From Phycisphaerae bacterium (GTDB lineage: Bacteria > Planctomycetota > Phycisphaerae > Sedimentisphaerales > SM23-30): DNA of 64,000 bases. The stretch's first letter is position 1, and each line of letters opens with the position of its first letter. The translations under genes were made by a program, and so were the position numbers. Positions 7,550-16,429 of the stretch are shown here, piece by piece. The notes beneath the pieces were generated by a model. That model was not told where the DNA came from, made no database searches, and saw only the letters and a program-made list of their open reading frames with translations. The DNA lies in assembly GCA_016342495.1 (NCBI GenBank), contig JAEIOG010000015.1, forward strand, positions 1 to 64,000. Direction: 5' to 3'.

Positions 7550-8620
7550 TCAAAAAGCACTATGAATCTTATTTAGCCAGTTATCCCAAAAAGCTCCTAC
7601 CAGCTTGGTGCCATGCTCCTGATCAAAATCCCTATAAATATCAACCAGTTTATTTAATGTATCTTGTTGCAAATTGGGGTTTTCTGCCATCTTTCTAGCA
7701 ATATCCTGGGCAGCACCTCCACGGCCACCAATTTGTATACCAAGGTCTTTCATTTCACGTCTAATTTTACTTTCTAGTTTTGTATGAAGCTTATCAGATA
7801 ACCCATCTGCTTTGCCCACCAAATCCTGTATGGGATTGCCGCCTGCCCACATAGGCGCCGCATGATGGCCCTTGCCTGCTTTGCGAGCTAGTTTTCTCCT
7901 AAATTTACCTAAACCTTTTGCTGCATCAACAAAGGAGTCGAGCATTTTACCGCCAACTTTATCGGCAGCAATATCTATTGCAACTCCCAATAAGATATTA
8001 TGCATTGAAACGCCTTGGACAAGCTGCCTAGCCATCCCAAGCACTCTATCGCCAATATCATATGCATTTGCTACTCTACTTGCCCCATTAGCCATGGAAG
8101 ACATCGTGTCAGCCATACTGAATTCACCGGTCAAATCAGTTCGATCAATCGGATCATTCAAGCAATAGAGATAGCTATGGAGGGTCAGGGGTTCGCCATA
8201 GCCACCTAAGACCGAGTCTCTGCCGGTGAATCTTGCGATTTCGGGGTCGTATTGTCTTGCACGGAGGTAGTATTGGGATATTTCATTGTCAAAGAACTGG
8301 CCAGTGAAGCGGAACGGGTTTCCCGGAGCGAGCCCGCTGGCGTAAGCTTCCAATGTTTTACCAAAAGGTCCATAGTTGTACAAGTGTTTTATCGAGCCAT
8401 TGACATCGATAACCTGACGGACGCTGCCGATTCGGTCGTGAATATAGTAATATTTGGCTGCTGCGGCCTGCGGACCATCATATTGGGCTATTACCAAATC
8501 ATTGGCATAAACATAAGATTTGACAATATTGCCGGTGGAATCATCGATTTCCAGCAATAGCTGGGATAAACCAACGGTGTCGTCGATGGGATGGCGATTG
8601 ACGATTGGAGAATGTGGTTT
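7550..8620 (-). pseudogene. Orphan RHS tip with HNH-like toxin end
   Basis: The frame is open from 8620 (an in-frame TAA sits at 8623-8621) and has no ATG; the longest called start is a TTG at 8557, so this is the 3' end of a much larger RHS gene. It encodes the RHS core (YYYIHDRIGSVRQVIDVNGS, YNYGPFG, PFRFTGQFFDNEI, YYLRARQYDPEIARFTGRD, YLYCLNDPIDRTDLTG), then a variable region of about 190 residues. That region contains KAGKGHHAAPMWAGGNPIQD followed by a KLHTKLESKIRREM helix, a layout like the GHH/HNH-EndoVII nuclease toxins of RHS proteins; the assignment is tentative. Two immunity-like genes follow. The core is cut at its 5' end exactly where repeat C begins (about 8627), so it may be a silent toxin-tip cassette or a decayed gene. 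Confidence 0.8.
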
Positions 8621-8626
8621 TTATGG

Positions 8627-8707
8627 TTGTGACGGATTGGCCATCGGGCTGCTGCGCAGACCAATGTCACCCTGTACGTGTTTTTATCCCGGTTGCGGGC
8701 ACCCGGC
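8627..8707 (+). repeat. Dispersed repeats C and B in tandem
   Basis: Repeat C (GTGACGGATTGGCCATCGGG then CTGCTGCGCAGACCA, 8629-8663) recurs at 18952-18986 with one or two changes. It is followed directly by repeat B (CGTACGTG-like to CACCCGGCG), also at 6838-6872. The end of the RHS homology coincides with the start of repeat C. Confidence 0.85.
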
Positions 8708-8924
8708 GTTTATTTATTATCATTTTCAGGTTGCGTGCACCCGGCAAAAATTGAATTTATTTTGCAGATTTCAAATAGGCAAAGTATTCGCTGCGCTCAT
8801 GAGAATTTTAAACAGCATGGGCAAAACAAGTTTTACCCATCCTACCATTTCGCTGGTGCCGTTTGCTTCATGTTTACGATTGTGCCAGAGTCAGCAAAAT
8901 GAATTTGCCCGTCCTACCTGGCTG
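8708..8924 (+). repeat. Dispersed repeat A, copy 3 (full length)
   Basis: The 217 bp are identical by eye to 6071-6287 apart from one G/A change. It is immediately downstream of repeat B. The near identity over the whole unit, including third positions of any possible frame, points to recent copying or gene conversion. Confidence 0.95.
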
Positions 8925-9592
8925 TCGTCAGCGAAAATTAATCTAAACAAGAAAATGAAGCGAGATATAAAATTTATTGATGGTAATATATTGAGTTTTG
9001 TTGGAGGTCATGGAGGCTGGCGGCATAATGCTGTATTAGGGGAAATGTTATGAAATAGGCACGGTTTTTTTGTGTTACCCTTTCAGGGTGCTATGAAATG
9101 AGTGGGGGGGTGACCCAAGGCGATGCCCTGGGCTGTGATATGCTAGCCCTTTGGGCTGATAATTGCATTGGCTTGGGGTTAGACGTCGGGTGCAGGTGGT
9201 CTATAAATGATTTTGGAAGTCAGCTTGCTGGTGAATTTGTCTCAAGTCATAAAATTGTATTCCAGTTTATTAGATTCAAAATGATAAACCTATGTACTTT
9301 CAGTATCCAGCATGATTTTCATACAATTCTTTTAATCGGCTGAAAATGTCACATCTATAAAACTCAGAAATCAATCAGAGGCCGATAATTGTTTTTCATA
9401 TCAAGAAAAATTCAGATTAAAGTGTTATTATAGCTGTTTTTTATGCTGATAAAGAACTTTGGGTTAAACTTTGATTGAAATCGGGACAAGATTGGTCGAT
9501 ATGAACTATGGTGAAGTCGGCTATGAGTGGCATGATTGTGTACTGATTGTACCATAGGTCGGCAAATGAATTATCTTGAAAGGCAGATACTT
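8925..9592. other. Non-coding stretch with three short hairpins
   Basis: No supported gene. A short frame at 8955-9053 (MKRDIKFIDGNIL onward, 32 residues) is too weak to call. At 9077-9157 lie three hairpin-forming segments in a row: ACCCTTTCAGGGT (9077-9089), CCCAAGGCGATGCCCTGGG (9114-9132) and AGCCCTTTGGGCT (9145-9157), resembling REP-type palindromic elements. The ribosome site of the next gene (GAAAGGCAG) is at 9577-9585. Confidence 0.55.
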
Positions 9593-10507
9593 ATGAGTCA
9601 TACAATTAATGATAATCTTGCAGTAGAACGTGACCCCCATGAGCTGTTACATATTTTCGAGAACGCAGAAGATCTGCCAACTTTGCCGGAAGTGGCTGTC
9701 AGGCTTCAGGAAACGGTCAATGACCCAAGAAGTGGCGCTAAAGATGTCGCTAAAATCATTGAAAATGATCCGGCAATTGCCACCAAGGTTTTGCGTATGG
9801 TCAATTCAGTCTTTTATGCTCCAGCTCATGGCGAAGAAATCACCCAGCTGACCCCGGCAATCGCCCGGCTTGGTTTCCTCACTGTTACAAATATAGCTTT
9901 GAGTACCAGTGTATTTCAGGCTTTTTCACCAATTAATAATCCAGCCTTTAATCGAAGACATTTCTGGAAACATTCTATATGTGTCGGAATCGTTACTTCG
10001 ATCCTATATGATTATTGCGCCAATTCTCTTACCCAAAGAGTCAGCCGCGATGTCGCCCATCTAAGTGGAATAGTCCATGATATGGGAAAAATCTTGTTTG
10101 AACGTTATGCCAACCCAGAATTTCATAAAGCTATTGAAAGTGCCCGCCAGCAGGATCTTCCCGTTATTAAGGAAGAAGCACGTTTTATCGGAATGGGACA
10201 TGATGAAGCCGGGGCCTGGTTGGCTGCAAAATGGCATTTAGGCAAAGAAATTCAATCGGTTGTCCGTTATCACCATAATCCATTAGATTGCCCAGATAAA
10301 GATTCTCATGCATTACTTAAACTGGTTCATATGGCTGATTATATCTGCCACATGCAAGGTCTTGGCGACTCGGGTAATTGCAATGCTTTCTATGATCAGC
10401 ATATTCGTGAAGAATTGAATCTGAACCCAGATAAGATTGCAGAGATTATGGATATGGTAGAACTGGAAGCAGCCAATTCTGATATTCTACTATCACTTTC
10501 TGAATAA
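9593..10507 (+). CDS. HDOD domain protein
   Basis: The 304-residue protein starts at ATG 9593 behind AAAGGCAG; the longer frame from GTG 9536 lacks a ribosome site. It is a single HDOD domain (about residues 15-225), recognisable from DLPTLPEVAVRLQETVNDP, ENDPAIATKVLRMVNSVFYA, AIARLGFLTVTNIALSTSVF, HFWKHSICVGI and the HD-like segment HLSGIVHDMGKILFERYA, then GHDEAGAWLAAKWHL and VRYHHNP. HDOD proteins act as output or adaptor modules in signalling (often linked to c-di-GMP, stress or motility) and usually lack catalytic metal-binding completeness. No receiver or GGDEF/EAL domain is attached, and there is no obvious operon partner. Confidence 0.9.
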   Translation: MSHTINDNLAVERDPHELLHIFENAEDLPTLPEVAVRLQETVNDPRSGAKDVAKIIENDPAIATKVLRMVNSVFYAPAHGEEITQLTPAIARLGFLTVTNIALSTSVFQAFSPINNPAFNRRHFWKHSICVGIVTSILYDYCANSLTQRVSRDVAHLSGIVHDMGKILFERYANPEFHKAIESARQQDLPVIKEEARFIGMGHDEAGAWLAAKWHLGKEIQSVVRYHHNPLDCPDKDSHALLKLVHMADYICHMQGLGDSGNCNAFYDQHIREELNLNPDKIAEIMDMVELEAANSDILLSLSE

Positions 10508-10971
10508 ATAACTAAAAAGGGAAGAATTTTTTGAGGCTTATAATGCTAAATTTGAGCTGACAGGAAATTCTATAAATAGATATGTATAGCTATCAAATTC
10601 GTGGCTTTTGATAGCCAGATATTAATGACCGGGGCCGGAGGGGTCCCAGTCTTAATATCAATAAAATCCAAATTTGTGAGTACTGTCAGTTTTGGTATGC
10701 CAGAAGTAGAGATAAATTTATTTTTAGCAGTAGAAATTACAGTAAACTTGATTTTTTAAAATGGATATTGTATAATGCATTCATAAGGTTGATTTCTGGA
10801 CAGGGCCATATCTTAAAGCCTTGTTATGTCAGGTACGGAGGCAAACAGGATTTCAGCAGGTCAGTATTAAAATATCCGGCTTTTTTGTGCAATCATTATT
10901 GTAGCAGTGACGTTATTATAAGAGTGTAATTGTATCAAAAGAAGCATTATTACTCGTCCTGAAGGTTTATT
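10508..10971. other. Intergenic region with long leader
   Basis: A 464-base gap with no supported gene. It holds a good promoter (10748-10776) whose start point would give a leader of about 185 bases before the gene at 10972. No known riboswitch pattern is recognised in the leader. Confidence 0.5.
10748..10776 (+). promoter_or_regulatory. Sigma-70-type promoter
   Basis: TTGATT (10748-10753), a 17-base spacer, and a perfect TATAAT (10771-10776). It points toward the membrane protein gene at 10972, about 190 bases downstream. Confidence 0.65.
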
Positions 10972-11418
10972 ATGCAGGAAAATGTAACTAATAATCAGGT
11001 AATGGATATGCCGGAAGGTCTGCTTAGGCGGCCTTCGATTGCGATCTTTGATCGGGCAAAAACTAATAGTATCGGCTTTTGGGATCGTAACAGGTGGTAT
11101 TTGATAATTTTCACAGTAGCTATCCTATGCGATGCGGTAAGCACCATGTGCTTTATGGTACAGCCTAATGGGACTGAATTTGAAATTCATCCAGTCATTC
11201 GCTGGGCAGGCCAGAATTTCGGGCCTTATATTGGGCCTTTAATGGGATTTTTTGGAAAAGTTTTAGCGGCTCTTGTAGTTGCATTTTTTATCCGCCCATG
11301 GGAGCGTTATCTCTTTGTTACAGCATCAATTATATCTTTTTGGGCCTGCTGGTATAATCTTATTGGCAGTAGTCTGGAATGGTATCATCCCAATATTTTG
11401 AATTGGGGAATATGGTAA
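10972..11418 (+). CDS. Small polytopic membrane protein
   Basis: The 148-residue protein has a soluble N-terminus of about 40 residues and three hydrophobic segments (about 45-63 YLIIFTVAILCDAVSTMCFM, 84-107 PYIGPLMGFFGKVLAALVVA, 113-135 LFVTASIISFWACWYN). The spacing of D..ST..M, EIHPVIR and GP..G..GK resembles small DUF5658-type membrane proteins, but I am not certain. It starts behind CTGAAGGTTTATT and is followed by a shared bidirectional terminator. Function unknown. Confidence 0.6.
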   Translation: MQENVTNNQVMDMPEGLLRRPSIAIFDRAKTNSIGFWDRNRWYLIIFTVAILCDAVSTMCFMVQPNGTEFEIHPVIRWAGQNFGPYIGPLMGFFGKVLAALVVAFFIRPWERYLFVTASIISFWACWYNLIGSSLEWYHPNILNWGIW

Positions 11419-11440
11419 GAATTGCGTTAAAAAGTTAAAA

Positions 11441-11478
11441 AAAAGAGGTTCCAAAAGTTAGTTTTGGAGCCTCTTTTT
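11441..11478. terminator. Bidirectional terminator
   Basis: AAAAGAGGTTCCAAAA, loop GTTA, TTTTGGAGCCTCTTTT: a long near-perfect stem with A-run on one side and T-run on the other, lying between convergent genes (membrane protein at 10972 and folD). Confidence 0.9.
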
Positions 11479-11521
11479 ACTTTAAAGTACAGTTTTTTCC
11501 CGGAAATGTCCTGTTTTTTTA

Positions 11522-12397
11522 CTATTTTCTCTTCTGAGCGGCCTCTAAGGTGTTTTGCATAAGCATAGTAATTGTCATTGGGCCTACGCCACCAGGAACG
11601 GGGGTGATTTTGGAAGCTATTTCGCTAACGGGGCCAAAATCGACATCGCCTACCAGTTTTCTTTTGCCGGATTCGGTCATACCAATTTGATTAACACCGA
11701 CATCGATAACGACAGCGCCGGGTTTGACCATATCAGCGGTAACGGCATTTATCACCCCAGCTGCGACGATGAGAATGTCGGCATCACGGGTATGTTTAGC
11801 CATATCTTTAGTTCTTGTATGGCATACGGTTACTGTTGCATTTGCGCCGGCGGCTTTCTGGATTAGGATATTAGCGACAGGTTTGCCAACAATATTACTG
11901 CGGCCAACAACAACTACATGGGCACCTTCGGTTTGTACGCCACTGCGAATCAGCATTTGCTGGACAGCATAAGGGGTGCAAGGCAAAAATGCCGGTTGTC
12001 CAGTAACCATACGGCCCACATTGACCGGATGGAAGCCATCGACATCTTTGTCGGGATTGATTGCGATGAGTACTTTTGATTCGTCGATATGTTTTGGCAG
12101 GGGCAACTGGACTAATATGCCATCGATAGTTGGATCATTATTGTATTTTTCTACCAGAGCCAACAGGTCAGCTTCGCTGATTGAAGCGTCGATATTTTCC
12201 TGAATGGAATGGAAGCCCAGTTCGTGGGCAGCTTTTTGTTTGGCCCGTACATAGCTTTCAGAAGCGGGGTCTGCTCCAACCAGAATAGTAACCAGTCCGG
12301 GAATGATGTTTTTAGTTTTAAGTTTATCGACTTCGGTTTTGATTTCCTGACGGATTAGAGCAGCGATGTCTTTGCCTTTGATTAATTCTGCGGTCAT
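11522..12397 (-). CDS. folD: Bifunctional methylenetetrahydrofolate dehydrogenase / cyclohydrolase
   Basis: FolD interconverts 5,10-methylene-THF, methenyl-THF and 10-formyl-THF in cytosolic one-carbon metabolism. The signatures are SYVRAKQKAAHELGF with the catalytic Tyr-x3-Lys, DGILVQLPLPKHI, the NADP-binding GRSNIVGKPVANIL, and the C-terminal TPVPGGVGPMTI. I choose ATG 12397 (291 residues) because CAGGAGGCATAT lies immediately upstream; a TTG at 12415 is in frame but sits upstream of this ribosome site. The length is normal for the family. It is transcribed alone and ends at a shared terminator. Confidence 0.97.
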   Translation of the reverse strand: MTAELIKGKDIAALIRQEIKTEVDKLKTKNIIPGLVTILVGADPASESYVRAKQKAAHELGFHSIQENIDASISEADLLALVEKYNNDPTIDGILVQLPLPKHIDESKVLIAINPDKDVDGFHPVNVGRMVTGQPAFLPCTPYAVQQMLIRSGVQTEGAHVVVVGRSNIVGKPVANILIQKAAGANATVTVCHTRTKDMAKHTRDADILIVAAGVINAVTADMVKPGAVVIDVGVNQIGMTESGKRKLVGDVDFGPVSEIASKITPVPGGVGPMTITMLMQNTLEAAQKRK

Positions 12398-12635
12398 ATA
12401 TGCCTCCTGGGACAAGAGTAATCGTTATTTATTTCACAAGGTGACATTATAGCGAATAGGTTTGATATTGCCAGTGGAAATTTGGCTAATCGGTAATATG
12501 AATTTTGTCAATAGCGGATGGATACTGATTTTGACAGCGTGTAAAGATAAGTACAAAATTTTTACCCGCAGAAAGACGTAAATATAGATTAGTAAATTGT
12601 GCGAGTACGGAGATATATTGTTTGTATTATGGTTT

Positions 12636-12741
12636 GAAATGATTATTGTGTTTTATGTATTTTTTGTTATAGTTGTTTAAGGTTTTGATGATTGATACAA
12701 AATCGTCGTCGAGCCACCTTTAATATATTGAAATTATGGAT
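12636..12741 (+). repeat. Direct repeat with promoter, left copy
   Basis: About 106 bp, clearly homologous to 16200-16304: both begin GAAATGATTATTGTGTTTT, share TGTTATAGT, TTTGATG, GAGCCACC/GGGCCACC and end ATTATGGAT. Both copies keep TTGTGT - 16 bases - TATAGT (here 12646-12651 and 12668-12673), a plausible -35/-10 pair. The left copy lies 38 bases upstream of the membrane protein gene at 12780; the region 12398-12635 before it shows nothing else. Confidence 0.85.
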
Positions 12742-12779
12742 AGATTGTGGGCACTTGACATTTTATCAAGGAAGATTGA

Positions 12780-14633
12780 ATGCAAAAAATAGGAAAAAGT
12801 TATATTGTAGGCCTGTCAGTGGCAAGGAAATCTATTTTCTGGGGTGTATTTTTTTTCTATTTTCTACTGATTATACGCCCAGAGTTATTGTATCACAGCC
12901 TTGGTAGAATGAATTCCTGGCCAAGATTCATGGTCAGTAAAGAATTTTTTTGGGAGACGATATGTAACTGTGGCGGCTTACTGGTATATCTATCGGCATT
13001 ATTTTCCCTGTGTATGTCGCTACCCTGGCTAGGGACATTATTTATTACATTAATCGGATTGGCCTGCTGGTGGGTGGGAAAAACTGTTCTAGGCAAATCG
13101 ATTTTCAAGGGCATATGGATATTAGCATATCTGCCATCATTAAGTATAATTTTTCTATATAACCGATATTCAAATTTAATGACAGAGCTATTAGGTCTAG
13201 CAATTTCTTTAGTATTTTTGGCGATATATACAAAATGTTTATTTGCAAAACAATACAAACGCATCTGTATATTTGGCGGTATATTTGTTCTTATGATGAT
13301 TATCGCAAAAGAATATTGTATATATTTCGCGATATTAGCAGGGATATTTGAGATGCTGCACAGTAAAAATCGTATAGTGGGTTTTTGTTATTGTATAATC
13401 GGCATGATAATATATGGGGCAGGATACAATTTCTATGGATGGTCAGCAAATTTTCTCGATATTAATTATCTATCAACAAAAACAGATAGGGCTTTACTTT
13501 ATTTGATATACAGTTTGTATATTTATTTTCTTGTGCTGATTGGTTTGGGCAGTGTATCTATAAGAAAGACGGGTGAAGATAAAAAAAAGAGCAAATATGT
13601 TTCAGGCAAGATAGTTTTATATTTTTGTGAGTTCATTGTATTAGCTGGGCTAAGCTGGATAATTCATAATCAACAATACATCTCCCAAAAAGCATTGCTG
13701 GAAAGCGGGTATATGAGCTGGAATAGAGACTGGGAAGGGATTTTACTGACAGCTAAAGAGCGGCCTCCTGTTTTATATAATATTTTGCGTTATTATGATA
13801 TAAATAAGGCTCTATATGAAACAAATCGTCTTCCAGAAGAGATGTTTAATTATCCCCAGGACAAACAATCTTTGGTTTTGATAGAAGAAGAAGGAATATT
13901 TCAAGAAGTTAAAAATGAGATATATTTTCGTCGAATAGAATTATTAATAGAATTGGGCAATATTGGGGTGGCCGAGAAATTAGCATACGAATTACTGGTA
14001 AATGTCGGCGAACATCCTTTAATATTGTCACAACTGGCTTTAATTCATTTGGCTAAGGGCGAAGAAGAAACAGCCAGTTACTTTTTGAACAAATATAAAT
14101 ATGTCTGGAAACTAGGAACAGAAATGGAATATGTCGGATTAAAAGAATGGCATATTTGCGAAGAAGAAGGAATAGAAGTATTAACCAAGAGTGACATAGT
14201 GCAACAAGCGCAAAAGAATCGATATCCAATAAATGATGTTTTTGGCAAGTACTCATTAAGTAATTATTATTCGGAGCTATTAAAAAAGAATCCATGTAAT
14301 CGCAAAGCGTATGACTATATGATGGCAAGTTTATTGCTAGATAAGAAACTGGATGAGTTTGCTGGATGTTTACCAGATTTAACAAGATTCGGTGTAAAGC
14401 AACTCCCCCGACATTACCAAGAAGCATTAGCTATATATCTACAAAGCCGCGGTATGAAAGATATTAAGCGATGGGGAATTCAACCGGAATACTTACATCA
14501 GGCAAATACATTTCTTCAAAGTTTTGTGAAATGTAAGAAAGACAGAGACCTAGCCGGACAGATGTTGTTAAAAGATTTTGGCAATACATATTATTACTAT
14601 TTCATGTTTGCCACGGTTGGAGAGCAAAAATGA
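12780..14633 (+). CDS. DUF6057-like polytopic membrane protein with repeat-like C-terminal half
   Basis: The 617-residue protein starts at ATG 12780 behind AAGGAAGATTGA. The first 310 residues form about eight or nine transmembrane helices. After SWIIHNQQYISQKALLESGY the remainder is soluble and helical, with TPR-like pairs such as RIELLIELGNIGVAEKLAYE and PLILSQLALIHLAKGEEETA. This architecture matches what I recall as the DUF6057 family, common in Bacteroidetes. It overlaps the next gene by four bases (ATGA), so the two are translationally coupled. The cassette is AT-rich, with many ATA codons compared with the neighbouring folD and pepA, suggesting horizontal acquisition. The biochemical role is unknown. 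Confidence 0.7.
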   Translation: MQKIGKSYIVGLSVARKSIFWGVFFFYFLLIIRPELLYHSLGRMNSWPRFMVSKEFFWETICNCGGLLVYLSALFSLCMSLPWLGTLFITLIGLACWWVGKTVLGKSIFKGIWILAYLPSLSIIFLYNRYSNLMTELLGLAISLVFLAIYTKCLFAKQYKRICIFGGIFVLMMIIAKEYCIYFAILAGIFEMLHSKNRIVGFCYCIIGMIIYGAGYNFYGWSANFLDINYLSTKTDRALLYLIYSLYIYFLVLIGLGSVSIRKTGEDKKKSKYVSGKIVLYFCEFIVLAGLSWIIHNQQYISQKALLESGYMSWNRDWEGILLTAKERPPVLYNILRYYDINKALYETNRLPEEMFNYPQDKQSLVLIEEEGIFQEVKNEIYFRRIELLIELGNIGVAEKLAYELLVNVGEHPLILSQLALIHLAKGEEETASYFLNKYKYVWKLGTEMEYVGLKEWHICEEEGIEVLTKSDIVQQAQKNRYPINDVFGKYSLSNYYSELLKKNPCNRKAYDYMMASLLLDKKLDEFAGCLPDLTRFGVKQLPRHYQEALAIYLQSRGMKDIKRWGIQPEYLHQANTFLQSFVKCKKDRDLAGQMLLKDFGNTYYYYFMFATVGEQK

Positions 14634-16177
14634 AAAATAAAGTATTAAAGATATTGTTTTTCCTAATAGTGGGTGGTGTTGTACTATTAATGTATTCATG
14701 CAGTCAATCACCTGAGATTCAAACTTATGAGACATCCAAGGAAGCGGCAAAAGTTAAGCCTGACTATACGGGTTTAACAATACCGCCAAACATTGCGCCA
14801 TTGAATTTTTCAGTTATGGAAGACGGAGAAAAATACACAGTAAGGATATCACAAAAAGATAAAGAAGAAAACAAGATTGAAATAGTCAGCAAAAGCAAAG
14901 ATATTTTAATTCCCCATAAACAATGGAGCAAGTTACTAAAACAAGCAAACGGTTCAACAATACAATACGAGATACTGGTTAAAAATGATAATCAGAAATG
15001 GATACAATATCAAAAATTCAGTAATACTGTAGCTAAAGAAATGATTGATCCTTATATAGCCTATCGATTTATGAAGCCGATATATACCTGGTGGAAAGAC
15101 ATCAGTATTCAGCAAAAGAATCTGGAGAATCACGAAACGCGATTGCTTATGAGTGGAATGGATTTTAAGAACGGATGCATAAATTGTCATAGTTTTATTA
15201 ATAATAAGCCTGAGACATTTGCTTTAGGGTATCGTTCAACACATTATGGAGTGGGGACATTGTATATAAAAGATAAGCATATCGAAAAAATCGGTAATAA
15301 GTGGGGGTATACCGCATGGCATCCCAGTGGGAAGCTGGCGGCTTATTCTTTAAATAAGGTTTTTCAGTTTTTCCACACAGCCGGCATTGAGATACGTGAT
15401 GTAATTGATCTGGATTCGGCAATTGCCTATTATGATGTAGAGACAAGACAGACAGAGACAGTTCCTGCATTATCAGATAAAAATCGGATGGAGACATATC
15501 CCTGTTGGACACCAGACGGAAAGTATTTATATTTCTGCAGTGGAGAGATTCTGTGGGAAAATCGCAACATTGTTCCACCAAAGGAATATGCCCAAGTAAG
15601 ATATGACCTGATGCGGGTAGGATATGATCTGGAAAATAATTGTTGGGGTCAGGCAGAGATTGTCATCAGCAGCAAAGAAACCGGCAAAAGCATCATGTTA
15701 CCACGTATTTCACCGGATGGTAAATATCTTTTGTTCTGCATGTGTGATTATGGATGTTTTCCAATATTTCAACCCAGTAGTGACCTATATCTTTTGGAAA
15801 TCTCAAGCGGTCAGTATAAGCATCTGGATATAAACAGTGATTATTCTGAATCATGGCATAGCTGGAGCAGTAACAGCCATTGGGTGGCATTCAGCAGCAA
15901 GCGAAATGGTGGAAATTTTACACGTACTTTTTTAAGTTATGTAGATGAAGAAGGTAAATTTTCCAAGCCTTTTATTATGCCACAGCAAGATCCGAGCTGG
16001 TATGATCGTACACTGGAGACATTTAGTGTGCCCGAATTTATCACAGGAGCGGTAGAGGTTTGTCCTGAGGCATTGGCCATGGCGGCAATGAAAAAAGACA
16101 AAATTGAAAGTCAAACACCGATTTCCGGTGCGACACCTAAAACAAAACCACAAGACTGGGAACAAATCCGGGAGTGA
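14630..16177 (+). CDS. Lipoprotein with CxxCH heme motif and PD40 beta-propeller
   Basis: The 515-residue protein has a lipoprotein signal (hydrophobic 6-20, lipobox LMYSC with Cys24). An N-terminal beta domain (about 40-135) is followed by a short helical part with a cytochrome c-type heme site C183-I-N-C186-H187. The C-terminal half is a TolB/PD40-like propeller with blades at about 225 (WHPSGKLAAYS), 288 (CWTPDGKYLYFC), 357 (PRISPDGKYLLFC) and 408 (WSSNSHWVAFSSKRNGG). It should be exported, lipid-anchored and able to bind heme covalently if a cytochrome maturation system is present. The start overlaps the upstream gene. The partnership with a DUF6057-like protein suggests one membrane-associated complex; substrate unknown. 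Confidence 0.8.
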   Translation: MKNKVLKILFFLIVGGVVLLMYSCSQSPEIQTYETSKEAAKVKPDYTGLTIPPNIAPLNFSVMEDGEKYTVRISQKDKEENKIEIVSKSKDILIPHKQWSKLLKQANGSTIQYEILVKNDNQKWIQYQKFSNTVAKEMIDPYIAYRFMKPIYTWWKDISIQQKNLENHETRLLMSGMDFKNGCINCHSFINNKPETFALGYRSTHYGVGTLYIKDKHIEKIGNKWGYTAWHPSGKLAAYSLNKVFQFFHTAGIEIRDVIDLDSAIAYYDVETRQTETVPALSDKNRMETYPCWTPDGKYLYFCSGEILWENRNIVPPKEYAQVRYDLMRVGYDLENNCWGQAEIVISSKETGKSIMLPRISPDGKYLLFCMCDYGCFPIFQPSSDLYLLEISSGQYKHLDINSDYSESWHSWSSNSHWVAFSSKRNGGNFTRTFLSYVDEEGKFSKPFIMPQQDPSWYDRTLETFSVPEFITGAVEVCPEALAMAAMKKDKIESQTPISGATPKTKPQDWEQIRE

Positions 16178-16199
16178 TGTTATTATTAGATACCCTTAA

Positions 16200-16304
16200 G
16201 AAATGATTATTGTGTTTTTGTTTTTTTTTGTTATAGTGGTTTTGAGTTTGATGGTTGAGATAGAATCACTATCGGGCCACCCCTTACATATTGAGATTAT
16301 GGAT
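16200..16304 (+). repeat. Direct repeat with promoter, right copy
   Basis: About 105 bp homologous to 12636-12741. TTGTGT (16210-16215), 16-base spacer, TATAGT (16232-16237). It lies upstream of pepA and would give it a leader of about 185 bases. The stretch 16305-16429 shows only the pepA ribosome site AGGAGG. Confidence 0.85.
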
Positions 16305-16429
16305 CCTTGTTTTTACGAAATGTCATTAATTTAATGTCATTTGCAGTATCTAAAGCAGGTATTAATTTTCATGAAGTTGTTCTGTCAAAATGAATATAAA
16401 TATAAAGTAATTAAATCACAGGAGGCCTT

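Noticed and set aside
7872-8560. Plus-strand ORFs opposite the RHS tip
   Set aside because: They mirror the RHS frame on the other strand, have no ribosome sites and no recognisable domains.
8520-9053. 177-residue plus-strand ORF across the repeats
   Set aside because: It begins antisense to the RHS fragment and translates repeats A-C, including the frame shared by all copies; not a protein-coding signal.
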